A DNA stretch of 36,235 bases, taken from Hallella bergensis DSM 17361. Its GTDB lineage: Bacteria; Bacteroidota; Bacteroidia; Bacteroidales; Bacteroidaceae. The stretch spans positions 350,091 to 386,325 of the forward strand of contig NZ_GG704782.1 in the NCBI RefSeq assembly GCF_000160535.1. Reading direction: 5' to 3'. The notes below the pieces were generated by a model, which was not told where the DNA came from, did not search any database, and saw only the letters and a list, made by a program, of their open reading frames with translations. This document shows positions 8,373 through 16,090 of this stretch, piece after piece (within the stretch, counting starts at the first letter, position 1; each line of letters starts with the position of its first letter). The position numbers were made by a program, and so were the translations under genes.

Positions 8373-8494
8373 TTTGTCACCTGATGTGCCGTAACGATTC
8401 GGCAATCGGTCAAACGATGATGCCCTTCTTTCATGATAGGAGGATATTCATGGCATGATGCTATTTTGAGCATCCAACCCTTTCCAAAATAGTC

Positions 8495-8855
8495 AAATAT
8501 AATTACTGTTTTTGAGTCATCATTTTCAAGACATATAGAGAAGAAAGCGCCATGTTTTTTCGACATAAACGAGACGCGCCTGACGAAAATGCGTCAAGGT
8601 ATTGCGATGGGAGCCTTCTCATCGTGCGGTTAGGCCTTAGTGGTGGCGTCGAAGAAGCCCAATCGCACGGCGGTTAAGGCCTTTCCGTCATGCCATTCGA
8701 TATTCAATCGCAGGCGAAAAAATGGGAGAAAAAGAGCTGTTATTTTAAAGGTACTGAACGTCAGGCGTTTGCAAAACTCCGCATATTTCGCGAATTTTGG
8801 GCGAAAGCCAATTGATTTTCAAATCGGCGAAAATGAGAAAGTGTTTTGTCAATAG
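8495..8855 (+). repeat. Diverged ~360-bp intergenic element, copy A
   Basis: The 707-bp gap 8373-9079 between convergent genes holds no convincing gene. Most of it is an element that aligns along its whole length with 33695-34055. Shared blocks in the same order include CGCCATGTT (8548 and 33749), AATCG (8661 and 33885), CAATCGCAGG (8705 and 33907) and CATATTTCG (8782 and 33985), and both copies span about 361 bases. An open frame at 8640-8855 ends at the aligned stop of a frame in the other copy. The remainder, 8856-9079, shows nothing recognisable. Confidence 0.6.
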
Positions 8856-9079
8856 TTTTAACCTTTCCTGCTGCTTCAGAAACGGAGTCCGGGATAGGAA
8901 CGGACTTGACAAGATCAAATCCCAAGGTGCATGAATTTTCCGCTGTCATCTTGAAGTGGATGAACGTTTTGTTTGTCCTTGAGTTATCCATATTTGCTGT
9001 TCGTGTTTCTCAAATCGGAACCCGAGGAAAACAACATGTCGTTGCTGAAGAATTACGGTGTGCCAGCAGCTGGACAGGG

Positions 9080-9706
9080 TTATTGATAGTATTTCAGCAG
9101 CAGGTCGTGGATGTTGCGTGGCACAAGGTGGTCGATGGGAAGATGTTGGTTGATGCGTTGGCGTATGTCCGTGCTGCTGACGGGGTAGAGTCGGGTATTG
9201 ATCAGGTGCACGTTTTCTGGCAGGTGGGCTTCGTCAATGGGGAAGCCGCTGCGTGGGTAGACCAGCATTTCGTGGTGGGTGAGGATGTATTCGGGATTAG
9301 CCCAGCGGTCGAAAGACAGCCAGTTGTCAGCGCCAATGATGAGCACAAACTCGCGTTCGGGAAAATCGAGGGCGAGATTCTGGAGTGTGTTCCACATGTA
9401 AGAAGGCTTGGGGAGATGGAACTCGTAGTCGGAGGCTATGAGTCCCGGACGGTCATGGAGCGCCTTGCGGGCGAGCTCAAGGCGCAGCTTGTCGGCAAGG
9501 AGGTCGTTGGCAGAGGTTTTAAAGGGATTGAGGGGGCTGACAACAAACCATATCTCGTCAATCGCCCCTGTTTTCAAAATTTGTTGTGCCAAGGCGATAT
9601 GCCCATTGTGAATGGGGTTGAAACTGCCGCCGAAGATGCCGGTACGTAGCTTAGCAGGAGGCGTGTCGGTCTGTTCGGGGCGGGGGCAGATGGGCTTGGC
9701 AGTCAT
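9080..9706 (-). CDS. nadD: Nicotinate-nucleotide adenylyltransferase
   Basis: The enzyme transfers AMP from ATP to nicotinate mononucleotide, forming deamido-NAD in NAD biosynthesis. The 208-residue protein has the nucleotidyltransferase motif GGSFNPIHNGH at about residues 25-35 (GxFxPxHxGH) and the C-terminal SSTDIR motif (ISSTxxR type) near residue 178. Internal blocks such as FVLIIGADNW and HEMLVYPRSGFP fit the bacterial NadD family. About 20 residues precede the usual start, a modest extension. It follows gmk by 50 bp and is probably in one transcript with yicC and gmk, an arrangement common in Bacteroidetes. Confidence 0.95.
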   Translation of the reverse strand: MTAKPICPRPEQTDTPPAKLRTGIFGGSFNPIHNGHIALAQQILKTGAIDEIWFVVSPLNPFKTSANDLLADKLRLELARKALHDRPGLIASDYEFHLPKPSYMWNTLQNLALDFPEREFVLIIGADNWLSFDRWANPEYILTHHEMLVYPRSGFPIDEAHLPENVHLINTRLYPVSSTDIRQRINQHLPIDHLVPRNIHDLLLKYYQ

Positions 9707-9756
9707 GATAAGAAGGGTTGAACGATGGGGAGCCCTGTCAACTGGGTTGCCAGAGA

Positions 9757-10356
9757 TTACAGAGTCAGGAAATCGCTGACGACTTTCAGGGTCTCGGCTT
9801 GAGCCTTGGCCAGGTCGTCGTTGACGATAATGCGGTCAAACCGGTTGGCAAAAGTGAGTTCGTATTTGGCTTTGGCCAAGCGCTGTTCGATCACTTCGGG
9901 TGTGTCGGTGGCGCGCCCAACAAGTCTGCGGCGCAACTCCTCGACCGATGGGGGCTGTATAAACACGCTCAGCGCACGGTCGTCATAGAAATTCTTGATG
10001 TTGCAACCACCCTTGACATCGACGTCGAACACGACATTCTGACCTGCCGCACACTGACTTTCAACCTGCGATTTCAGCGTGCCATAGAAGCGATCGGGGT
10101 ATACCTCCTCGTATTCCAGAAACTCGTTGTTGGCAATTTTGGCCTTGAACTCTTCGGGAGATAGGAAAAAATAGTCCACCCCCTGGCGCTCCTTGCCGCG
10201 TGGCTGGCGGCTGGTGCACGAAATCGAGAAGGCCAACTTGAGCTCCGGATGCTCCTTCATGAGATAGTTCACAATGGTGGTTTTGCCGCTTCCGCTCGGA
10301 GCACTGAAGATGATGAGTTTAGTCTGGTGGAAGTCTTGGTTGGAGAGGGTGGTCAT
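9757..10356 (-). CDS. gmk: Guanylate kinase
   Basis: Guanylate kinase phosphorylates GMP to GDP with ATP in purine nucleotide metabolism in the cytoplasm. The 199-residue protein carries the P-loop SAPSGSGKTT at residues 18-27, the GMP-binding region with SCTSRQPRGKERQGVDYFF, and the lid segment GRATDTPEVIEQRL. Length and motif order are standard. It lies between yicC and nadD on the minus strand with gaps of 58 and 50 bp, consistent with one operon. Confidence 0.96.
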   Translation of the reverse strand: MTTLSNQDFHQTKLIIFSAPSGSGKTTIVNYLMKEHPELKLAFSISCTSRQPRGKERQGVDYFFLSPEEFKAKIANNEFLEYEEVYPDRFYGTLKSQVESQCAAGQNVVFDVDVKGGCNIKNFYDDRALSVFIQPPSVEELRRRLVGRATDTPEVIEQRLAKAKYELTFANRFDRIIVNDDLAKAQAETLKVVSDFLTL

Positions 10357-10414
10357 TGCTGGTGCGGGTTATGGGGTTAAAAAGAAGAGACGGGGATTGA
10401 TGCCGGATGGATTT

Positions 10415-11290
10415 TTAGAGTGCGTTGAGCACCTGTTCCTTGATTTGTTCCAGCTCATCCTTCATCTGAACAACAATATTCTGCATTTCGGCTTGATTGC
10501 TCTTGGAACCGGTGGTGTTGATTTCCCGGCCCATTTCCTGAGCAATGAAGCCTAATTTCTTGCCGTTGGGCTGGTCTTCGGCCATGGTTTTGCGGAAATA
10601 TTTCAGATGGTTGGATAGGCGTTGCTTCTCCTCGTTGATGTCGAGTTTCTCGATGTAGTAAATAAGCTCTTGCTCAAGCCGGTTTTTGTTGTACTCCACC
10701 TCGGGAATCTGCTCCAGTCCCTTGATGATGTTCTCCCTGATTTTCGGTACACGGTTTTTCTCGAAAGGTTCTATGGATTTGAGCAAGGCCTCAATATTAT
10801 CGAGCTTTTCGTGGAATTTTCTTTCCAGGGCGGCACCCTCCTGGCGACGGAATGCGACAGTCTCGGCGAGGGTTTTGTCAATTGCTCCGCAGACCGCTTG
10901 CCACTCGTCGTCGTCGAGTTGTTCGATGTCGGTCTTGAGCATCATGTCAGGCAATTGCAGTAATATGGCATACCAATCGGTAGGTTCGGGTATGCCGGTT
11001 TGGGCAGAAATATCCTTGATTTGTCTGTAATAATTTTCCGCAAGTGCGGTGTTGATGGGTGTGGCACTGGCCTGCTCGTTCTTTTCTATCCAAATGGAAA
11101 AGTCAACTTTTCCGCGAACCAGCGTCGAGGCCAACTTCTGACGAATCTCCATTTCCTTTTCACGGTAGGGGGGAGCTATGCGGACGGACAAGTCCAGATT
11201 CTTGCTGTTAAGGGCTTTAATCTCAACACTGATTTTCTTGTCTTGGTAGATTATAGCAGTCTTGCCGTACCCCGTCATCGATTGTATCAT
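10415..11290 (-). CDS. yicC: YicC-family endoribonuclease
   Basis: The start at 11290 (MIQSMTGYGK) is preferred over an in-frame ATG at 11317, because family members begin almost exactly at MI.SMTG(Y/F)G, GAAAGAA lies just upstream, and the longer form would begin at the promoter. The product has 291 residues. The N-terminal YicC domain ends near residue 155 and is followed by a long helical region with the C-terminal signature GREINTTGSKSN (about residues 250-261). E. coli YicC is an endoribonuclease acting on small and messenger RNAs; the role here is inferred from family. It is first in a likely yicC-gmk-nadD operon. Confidence 0.92.
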   Translation of the reverse strand: MIQSMTGYGKTAIIYQDKKISVEIKALNSKNLDLSVRIAPPYREKEMEIRQKLASTLVRGKVDFSIWIEKNEQASATPINTALAENYYRQIKDISAQTGIPEPTDWYAILLQLPDMMLKTDIEQLDDDEWQAVCGAIDKTLAETVAFRRQEGAALERKFHEKLDNIEALLKSIEPFEKNRVPKIRENIIKGLEQIPEVEYNKNRLEQELIYYIEKLDINEEKQRLSNHLKYFRKTMAEDQPNGKKLGFIAQEMGREINTTGSKSNQAEMQNIVVQMKDELEQIKEQVLNAL

Positions 11291-11314
11291 AGTTTCTTTC
11301 AAGTTAAATTTATG

Positions 11315-11348
11315 CAAAAGTACAAAAAATGGAGGAAAAAAGGCTAAA
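11315..11348 (-). promoter_or_regulatory. Promoter for yicC-gmk-nadD
   Basis: On the minus strand TACTTTTG at 11322-11315 matches the -7 consensus, and TTTAG at 11348-11344 lies 21 bases upstream as a weak -33 element. The predicted leader is short, about 15-20 bases before 11290. A plus-strand TAAATTTG at 11345-11352 overlaps it and could serve the divergent tsaB side. Confidence 0.45.
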
Positions 11349-11373
11349 TTTGCATTTTATTAATATATTCTCT

Positions 11374-11526
11374 ATGCCTGCAAGCTTGGGGACAAAATTC
11401 TTTGACAGCTTGCCGAAGCGATATCTCCTCCGGCTGGCTGAGATGCTGGCTGCAGAGGATGAGCAAAAACATGAGTTTATCATATTAAAACAGTTAAGAT
11501 ATTATGTCTTGTATATTGCATATTGA
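11374..11526 (+). CDS. Possible small leader protein overlapping tsaB
   Basis: A 50-residue frame begins at the ATG at 11374, downstream of a possible -7 box (11345-11352), and stops at 11526, overlapping the first 23 bases of tsaB. The peptide is rich in Leu, Lys, Glu and Tyr, with a plausible amphipathic helix in its second half. No family is recognised. Its stop inside tsaB would allow translational coupling, but length and lack of a clear ribosome site make it weak; it may simply be leader sequence. Confidence 0.22.
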   Translation: MPASLGTKFFDSLPKRYLLRLAEMLAAEDEQKHEFIILKQLRYYVLYIAY

Positions 11527-12196
11527 AACGAGCACCCACGTGTGTTCGGTGGCTGTGAGTCAGGAAGGCGGATGCATTTTCACGGAGGAAGACCATAGCG
11601 GGCCGAACCATGCGGAGAAACTTGGAACGTATGTTGACCAGGCTCTCTCATTTATCGACAGTCATGCCATCCCCTTGGACGCGGTGGCTGTGAGCTGTGG
11701 CCCCGGTTCATATACGGGGCTGCGCATTGGCGTATCGATGGCCAAGGGCGTGTGCTATGGCCGTGGTGTGAAGCTGATTGGTGTGCCGACGCTCGAACTA
11801 TTGTGTGTCCCCGTGTTGCTCAGGGAGCGTGTTGCAGAGGAGGATGCCTTGCTCTGCCCCATGCTCGATGCCCGCAGGATGGAAGTATATGCACAGGTTT
11901 TCGACCGCTCGCTGAACGAGGTGCGCCCCATTCATGCCGACGTGGTGGACGCAGAGACTTACAAGGAATACTTAGACAGGGGTCCGGTGTACTTCTTTGG
12001 CAGTGGAGCCATGAAGTGCAAGGAAGCCATCGATCATCCTAATGCCCACTTCATAGAAGGTGTTGAGCCTCTTGCTAAGAACATGATGCCGCTGGCAGAG
12101 AAGCGTGTGGCACTTGGGCAGTTTGAGGATGTGGCCTATTTCGTGCCATTCTATTTGAAGGATTTCGTGGCCAAGCAGCCAAGAAAACTATTGTAG
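11504..12196 (+). CDS. tsaB: tRNA threonylcarbamoyladenosine biosynthesis protein TsaB
   Basis: TsaB is the non-catalytic partner of TsaD in the complex that makes N6-threonylcarbamoyladenosine at position 37 of ANN-decoding tRNAs. The 230-residue protein starts with the ASKHA-type phosphate motif as ILHIETSTHVCSVAV (residues 4-18) and has the conserved block AVSCGPGSYTGLRIGVSMAKG (about 62-82), with PTLELL following. Length is standard. The start at 11504 is supported by the immediate family N-terminus. About 130 bp separate it from the DUF4290 gene downstream. Confidence 0.94.
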   Translation: MSCILHIETSTHVCSVAVSQEGGCIFTEEDHSGPNHAEKLGTYVDQALSFIDSHAIPLDAVAVSCGPGSYTGLRIGVSMAKGVCYGRGVKLIGVPTLELLCVPVLLRERVAEEDALLCPMLDARRMEVYAQVFDRSLNEVRPIHADVVDAETYKEYLDRGPVYFFGSGAMKCKEAIDHPNAHFIEGVEPLAKNMMPLAEKRVALGQFEDVAYFVPFYLKDFVAKQPRKLL

Positions 12197-12327
12197 CTCA
12201 TCGTCGTGTTCCCCTCTGCCGGGCGTGGAAGGGCGAGGCAAGAGCGTATTTTGTAATTGAAAAAAGCCGGACAGGCCTCATGCCGGCAGTCCTATCCCGG
12301 CGGGACGAACAAGGGAGGCTATTTGTC

Positions 12328-12918
12328 ATGAACATAAAAGGATTGGATTATAACACCCAGCGAGAGGGTCTCGTGTTGCCGGAATATGGCAGAGAGGTAC
12401 AGAATATGGTTAATCATGCTTTGTCCTTGGACGATAAGGCGGAGCGCCAGCGCTGTGCAGAAGCCATTATCTTGACCATGGAACGTATGTTCCCGCACAT
12501 CAGGGAGAATGCCGACTACAAACAGAAGCTTTGGGATCACCTGGCCTTGATGAGTGATTTCAAACTTGATATCGACTGGCCCTACGACGTGTCTCAGGCA
12601 AAAAAGATCAACGCCAAGCCTGCTCCTGTGCAGTATCCGACGGCGAATATACCCGTGCGTCACTATGGGCGAATGATGTTCGAAATCTTCGACAAGCTCA
12701 AGACGATGCCCGATGGCGAGGAATATGATGCATTGGTGCGACTGGCTGCCAATCAGATGAAACGTGACTTGGTGCAATGGAGTCACAGTTGCAGCGATGA
12801 AAAGGTGGCCGATGACTTGGCAAGATATACTGACGGACGGGTGCAACTGGACTTGAGTACATTTAAATTTAAAAAGATAACAGTACGCGGAACAGAGAGA
12901 AAGCGTAAAAGAAGATAG
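12328..12918 (+). CDS. DUF4290 domain protein
   Basis: The start at 12328 is chosen because GGGAGG lies at 12313-12318, nine bases upstream, and MNIKGLDYNTQREGLVLPEYGR is the usual beginning of the family. An upstream in-frame ATG at 12280 is rejected. The product has 196 residues, soluble and mostly helical, with no signal peptide or membrane segment. The C-terminus is very basic (GTERKRKRR), which may bind nucleic acid. Function is unknown. In Bacteroidetes this gene typically lies directly before murA, as here with a 3-bp gap, so expression is probably coupled to cell-wall precursor synthesis. Confidence 0.85.
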   Translation: MNIKGLDYNTQREGLVLPEYGREVQNMVNHALSLDDKAERQRCAEAIILTMERMFPHIRENADYKQKLWDHLALMSDFKLDIDWPYDVSQAKKINAKPAPVQYPTANIPVRHYGRMMFEIFDKLKTMPDGEEYDALVRLAANQMKRDLVQWSHSCSDEKVADDLARYTDGRVQLDLSTFKFKKITVRGTERKRKRR

Positions 12919-12921
12919 CCT

Positions 12922-14232
12922 ATGGAGTCGTTTATCATCGAAGGTGGGCGTCAGCTCAACGGTACAATAACCCCACAGGGAGCCAAGAATGAGGCATTGC
13001 AGGTGATTTGCGCCACGTTGCTCACGAGCGATGCGGTGCGAATTTCGAACATTCCGGACATTCTCGACGTGAATAACCTCATCATGTTGCTCACTGACAT
13101 TGGAGTGAAGGTGACGAAAAACAGCCGTCATGACTATACCTTCAAGGCTGATGAACTGAATCTGGAATATCTCGACAGCTATGAGTTTGTGAGGAAATGC
13201 GCGTCTCTCCGAGGCTCGGTGCTGATGATTGGACCGTTGCTTGGCCGCTATGGGAAGGCTACTGTGGCCAAACCCGGAGGCGACAAGATTGGACGACGAA
13301 GGCTTGATACCCATTTCCTGGGCTTTAAAAAGTTAGGCGCAAGACTTATCTACAATGAAGAACGCGACGTTTATCAGATCGGGACAAGTCGGCTCAAGGG
13401 CAACTATATGTTGCTCGATGAGGCTTCGGTAACGGGTACGGCCAATATCATTATGGCCGCAGTGATGGCCAAGGGCGTGACCACCATCTACAATGCGGCG
13501 TGCGAACCTTACATCCAACAGCTGTGCCACCTGCTCAATGCCATGGGCGCCAACATCAGTGGGATAGGCAGTAACCTTGTCACAATCGTTGGCGTGGATG
13601 GCCTTCACGGTGCAGAGCATCGGCTGTTGCCCGATATGATTGAGGTGGGGTCGTTCATCGGGATGGCGGCTATGGTGGGCACTGGCGTGCGCATCAAGGA
13701 TGTGTCGCTGAAGGATTTGGGTCTGATTCCCGATGCATTCCGCCGACTTGGCGTGAAGGTTAAGGCTGAAGGCGACGACCTTTTCATTCCTTACCAGAAA
13801 CATTATGTGGTCGAATCGTTTATCGACGGCACCATCATGACTTTGGCAGATGCCCCCTGGCCCGGCCTCACGCCGGACCTGTTGTCGGTGCTCCTTGTTG
13901 TGGCCACCCAGGCAAGAGGGTCGGTGCTGATTCACCAGAAGATGTTTGAGAGCCGCCTGTTCTTTGTCGACAAGCTCATAGACATGCGAGCCCAGATTAT
14001 CCTTTGCGACCCACACCGGGCTGTTGTGGTGGGACAGGATCACCGTATCAAGCTCCGTGCCGGCAGGATGACGAGTCCCGACATCCGTGCGGGTATTGCC
14101 TTGCTTATCGCTGCAATGAGTGCTTCGGGGGTGAGTCGTATCGAAAATATTGCCCAGATAGACCGGGGCTATGAAGACATAGAAGGTCGGTTGAACAAGT
14201 TGGGAGCCAAGATCAGACGCGTGGATGATTAG
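12922..14232 (+). CDS. murA: UDP-N-acetylglucosamine 1-carboxyvinyltransferase, Asp active-site form
   Basis: MurA transfers enolpyruvate from PEP to UDP-GlcNAc, the first committed step of peptidoglycan synthesis. The 436-residue protein has the EPSP-synthase-type fold with the Lys-Asn pair in GAKNEAL (Lys22, Asn23) and repeated domain motifs such as GTANIIMAA. The active-site loop reads KPGGDKIGRRRLD, so residue 121 (codon 13282-13284) is Asp where E. coli has Cys115, the residue alkylated by fosfomycin. Asp at this site is known in Mycobacterium and Chlamydia, where it gives insensitivity to the drug while keeping activity. The gene follows DUF4290 by 3 bp and overlaps rimM by 8 bp, so the genes are likely translated in a coupled way. 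Confidence 0.96.
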   Translation: MESFIIEGGRQLNGTITPQGAKNEALQVICATLLTSDAVRISNIPDILDVNNLIMLLTDIGVKVTKNSRHDYTFKADELNLEYLDSYEFVRKCASLRGSVLMIGPLLGRYGKATVAKPGGDKIGRRRLDTHFLGFKKLGARLIYNEERDVYQIGTSRLKGNYMLLDEASVTGTANIIMAAVMAKGVTTIYNAACEPYIQQLCHLLNAMGANISGIGSNLVTIVGVDGLHGAEHRLLPDMIEVGSFIGMAAMVGTGVRIKDVSLKDLGLIPDAFRRLGVKVKAEGDDLFIPYQKHYVVESFIDGTIMTLADAPWPGLTPDLLSVLLVVATQARGSVLIHQKMFESRLFFVDKLIDMRAQIILCDPHRAVVVGQDHRIKLRAGRMTSPDIRAGIALLIAAMSASGVSRIENIAQIDRGYEDIEGRLNKLGAKIRRVDD

Positions 14233-14746
14233 ACAGGAAGACGTTTACCCTATCGGGCAACTGGGAAAACCCCACGGTGTGAAAGGCGAAATATCGTTCT
14301 GGTTCACCGACGACGTGTTCGACCGCGTGGATGCCGACTGGCTCTTGGTGGAGATCGACGGCATCCTCGTTCCGTTTTTCATGGAAGAATATCGCTTTCG
14401 GTCGGATGAATTGGCATTAGTGAAGTTTGAAGATGTCGACACGGAGGTTCGTGCTCGCGAGTTGACAGGCTGTAAGGTGTATTTTCCGAGAGCATTTGCC
14501 GATGCCGTTGATGACCATCTGGCGTGGGCACAAATCATTGGTTATCAAATCATAGATGCTAAATCCGGAGTGATGGTGGGCACGGTCAGCGGGGTAGACG
14601 ACTCGACTGCCAATACCTTGTTTCATGTGTCGACGCCCGAAGAGGGCGAATTGCTCATCCCGGCAGATGAGGAACTGATTACGGATATTGACAAAACGAC
14701 ACGCCACATCACCATGAATCTTCCCGAGGGACTGCTCGATTTGTAA
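14225..14746 (+). CDS. rimM: 16S rRNA processing protein RimM
   Basis: RimM assists maturation of the 30S subunit head and binds S19. The 173-residue protein has the N-terminal RimM domain beginning IGQLGKPHGVKGEISFWFTD (residues 10-29; the GxxxxxHGxxGE pattern) and a C-terminal PRC-barrel with GYQIID and LLIPADEELITDID. Length is standard. Its start overlaps the end of murA by 8 bp, which argues for coupled translation. dxr follows closely. Confidence 0.95.
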   Translation: MIRQEDVYPIGQLGKPHGVKGEISFWFTDDVFDRVDADWLLVEIDGILVPFFMEEYRFRSDELALVKFEDVDTEVRARELTGCKVYFPRAFADAVDDHLAWAQIIGYQIIDAKSGVMVGTVSGVDDSTANTLFHVSTPEEGELLIPADEELITDIDKTTRHITMNLPEGLLDL

Positions 14747-14782
14747 TGAAGAATGATGGTGACGAGTAAAGATAAAACAGAT

Positions 14783-15946
14783 ATGAATAAACAACAGATA
14801 TGTATTCTGGGCAGCACGGGTTCCATTGGAACACAGGCGCTCGACGTTATCGCCCAGCATTCCGACCTTTATGAAGCCTACTGCCTGACCGCCAACAACA
14901 GCGTTGAAAAGCTGGCCGAGCAGGCCCGACGGTTCAATCCTGCTTGCGTGGTGATAGCCAACGAGGCACATTATGACCGACTGACAGAACTGTTGAGCGA
15001 CCGACCTGACATCAAGGTCTATGCCGGTGCAGAAGCATTGAATCAAGTTGTTGAGGCCGATCCTGTGAACATCGTGTTGGCTTCGATGGTAGGATTCTCG
15101 GGGTTGGTACCGACAATCCATGCAATCAAGGCCGGCAAGAAGATAGCCTTGGCCAACAAGGAAACGCTTGTGGTGGCGGGAGAACTGATGCTCAAGTTGG
15201 TGCAGCAGTATCACGTCGACCTGCTGCCAGTCGATTCGGAGCACAGTGCCATCTTCCAAAGCCTTGTGGGTGAAAACATGAACGAGGTCGAGCGGATTCT
15301 TCTCACGTGTTCCGGAGGACCGTTCCGAAACTTCACACACGAACAACTGAAGACGGTCACAGCTGCCGAAGCCCTGAAACATCCCACGTGGGACATGGGC
15401 GCGAAGATCACCATCGACTCTGCCACGCTGATGAACAAGGGTTTCGAGGTGATGGAAGCCAAATGGTTATTCGGTGTTCCGGCCGATAGGATTCAGGTGT
15501 TGATCCATCCACAGAGCATCGTCCATAGTGGGGTGGAGTTCAAGGATGGCGCAGTGAAAGCACAATTGGGCGTGCCCGATATGCGGCTGCCCATTCAATA
15601 TGCCTTTTCTTACCCCCAACGCTTACCTTTAAAGGGCGAACGTCTCGATCTCTTCAAGGCGCGGAGCTTGGAGTTTTTCGAGCCCGACATCAACAAATTC
15701 AAGTGTCTTGCTTTGGCCTACGAGGCCATCAGCCGTGGTGGAAACATGCCTTGCATCCTCAATGCAGCCAACGAGGTGGCCAACGCGGCATTCCGGCGTA
15801 ACGAGTGCACATTCCCTGGCATGGCCGAAATCATCGAAAAGACCATGCAGCAGACGGCTTTCGACAATAATCCTGACCTCGATGTCTACCTGCAGACCGA
15901 CCGCGAGGCAAGAGAAATAGCAACGAGAATAGTAAACAACAAGTAA
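14783..15946 (+). CDS. dxr: 1-deoxy-D-xylulose 5-phosphate reductoisomerase
   Basis: Dxr converts DXP to MEP with NADPH, the second step of the non-mevalonate isoprenoid pathway; ispF of the same pathway is at 32389. The start at 14783 gives 387 residues and puts the NADPH motif GSTGSIG at residues 10-16, as is usual; an ATG at 14753 would add ten residues. Metal and substrate residues are present as DSEHSA with Asp151 and Glu153, equivalent to Asp150 and Glu152 of E. coli. The KKIALANKETLVVAGEL block and MNKGFEVMEA are also intact. It lies 36 bp after rimM (6 bp if the longer start is used). Confidence 0.95.
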   Translation: MNKQQICILGSTGSIGTQALDVIAQHSDLYEAYCLTANNSVEKLAEQARRFNPACVVIANEAHYDRLTELLSDRPDIKVYAGAEALNQVVEADPVNIVLASMVGFSGLVPTIHAIKAGKKIALANKETLVVAGELMLKLVQQYHVDLLPVDSEHSAIFQSLVGENMNEVERILLTCSGGPFRNFTHEQLKTVTAAEALKHPTWDMGAKITIDSATLMNKGFEVMEAKWLFGVPADRIQVLIHPQSIVHSGVEFKDGAVKAQLGVPDMRLPIQYAFSYPQRLPLKGERLDLFKARSLEFFEPDINKFKCLALAYEAISRGGNMPCILNAANEVANAAFRRNECTFPGMAEIIEKTMQQTAFDNNPDLDVYLQTDREAREIATRIVNNK

Positions 15947-16090
15947 ATTTAATGCGGGTGTTAGGGAGTTGAGGCGGCTACGTTGCCGGCATAAGCATGC
16001 GTCCAAAGCACGAATGCGACAAAAAACGGTTAAGTTAATTCAACCCCGCAACTTTTTAACATCCTTTCCAAAACAACAGAATACAATCCA

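Noticed and set aside
8761..8991. Minus-strand frame of 76 codons in the gap before nadD
   Set aside because: It overlaps the end of the dispersed element, has no recognisable domain and no promoter; coding potential not supported.
12266..12287. Hairpin GCCGG...CCGGC with a T-run on the minus strand
   Set aside because: No minus-strand gene ends here, the stem is only 5 bp with a large loop, and there is no T-run for the plus-strand tsaB transcript. A terminator call is not supported.
12319..13314. Long open frame on the minus strand opposite the DUF4290 gene and murA (331 codons)
   Set aside because: It is antisense to well-supported genes, has no family motif and no ribosome site. Codon bias of the sense genes explains the absence of stops.
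14417..15382. Long minus-strand frame opposite rimM and dxr (321 codons)
   Set aside because: Antisense to two clearly recognised enzymes, with His- and Gln-rich composition typical of a shadow frame.
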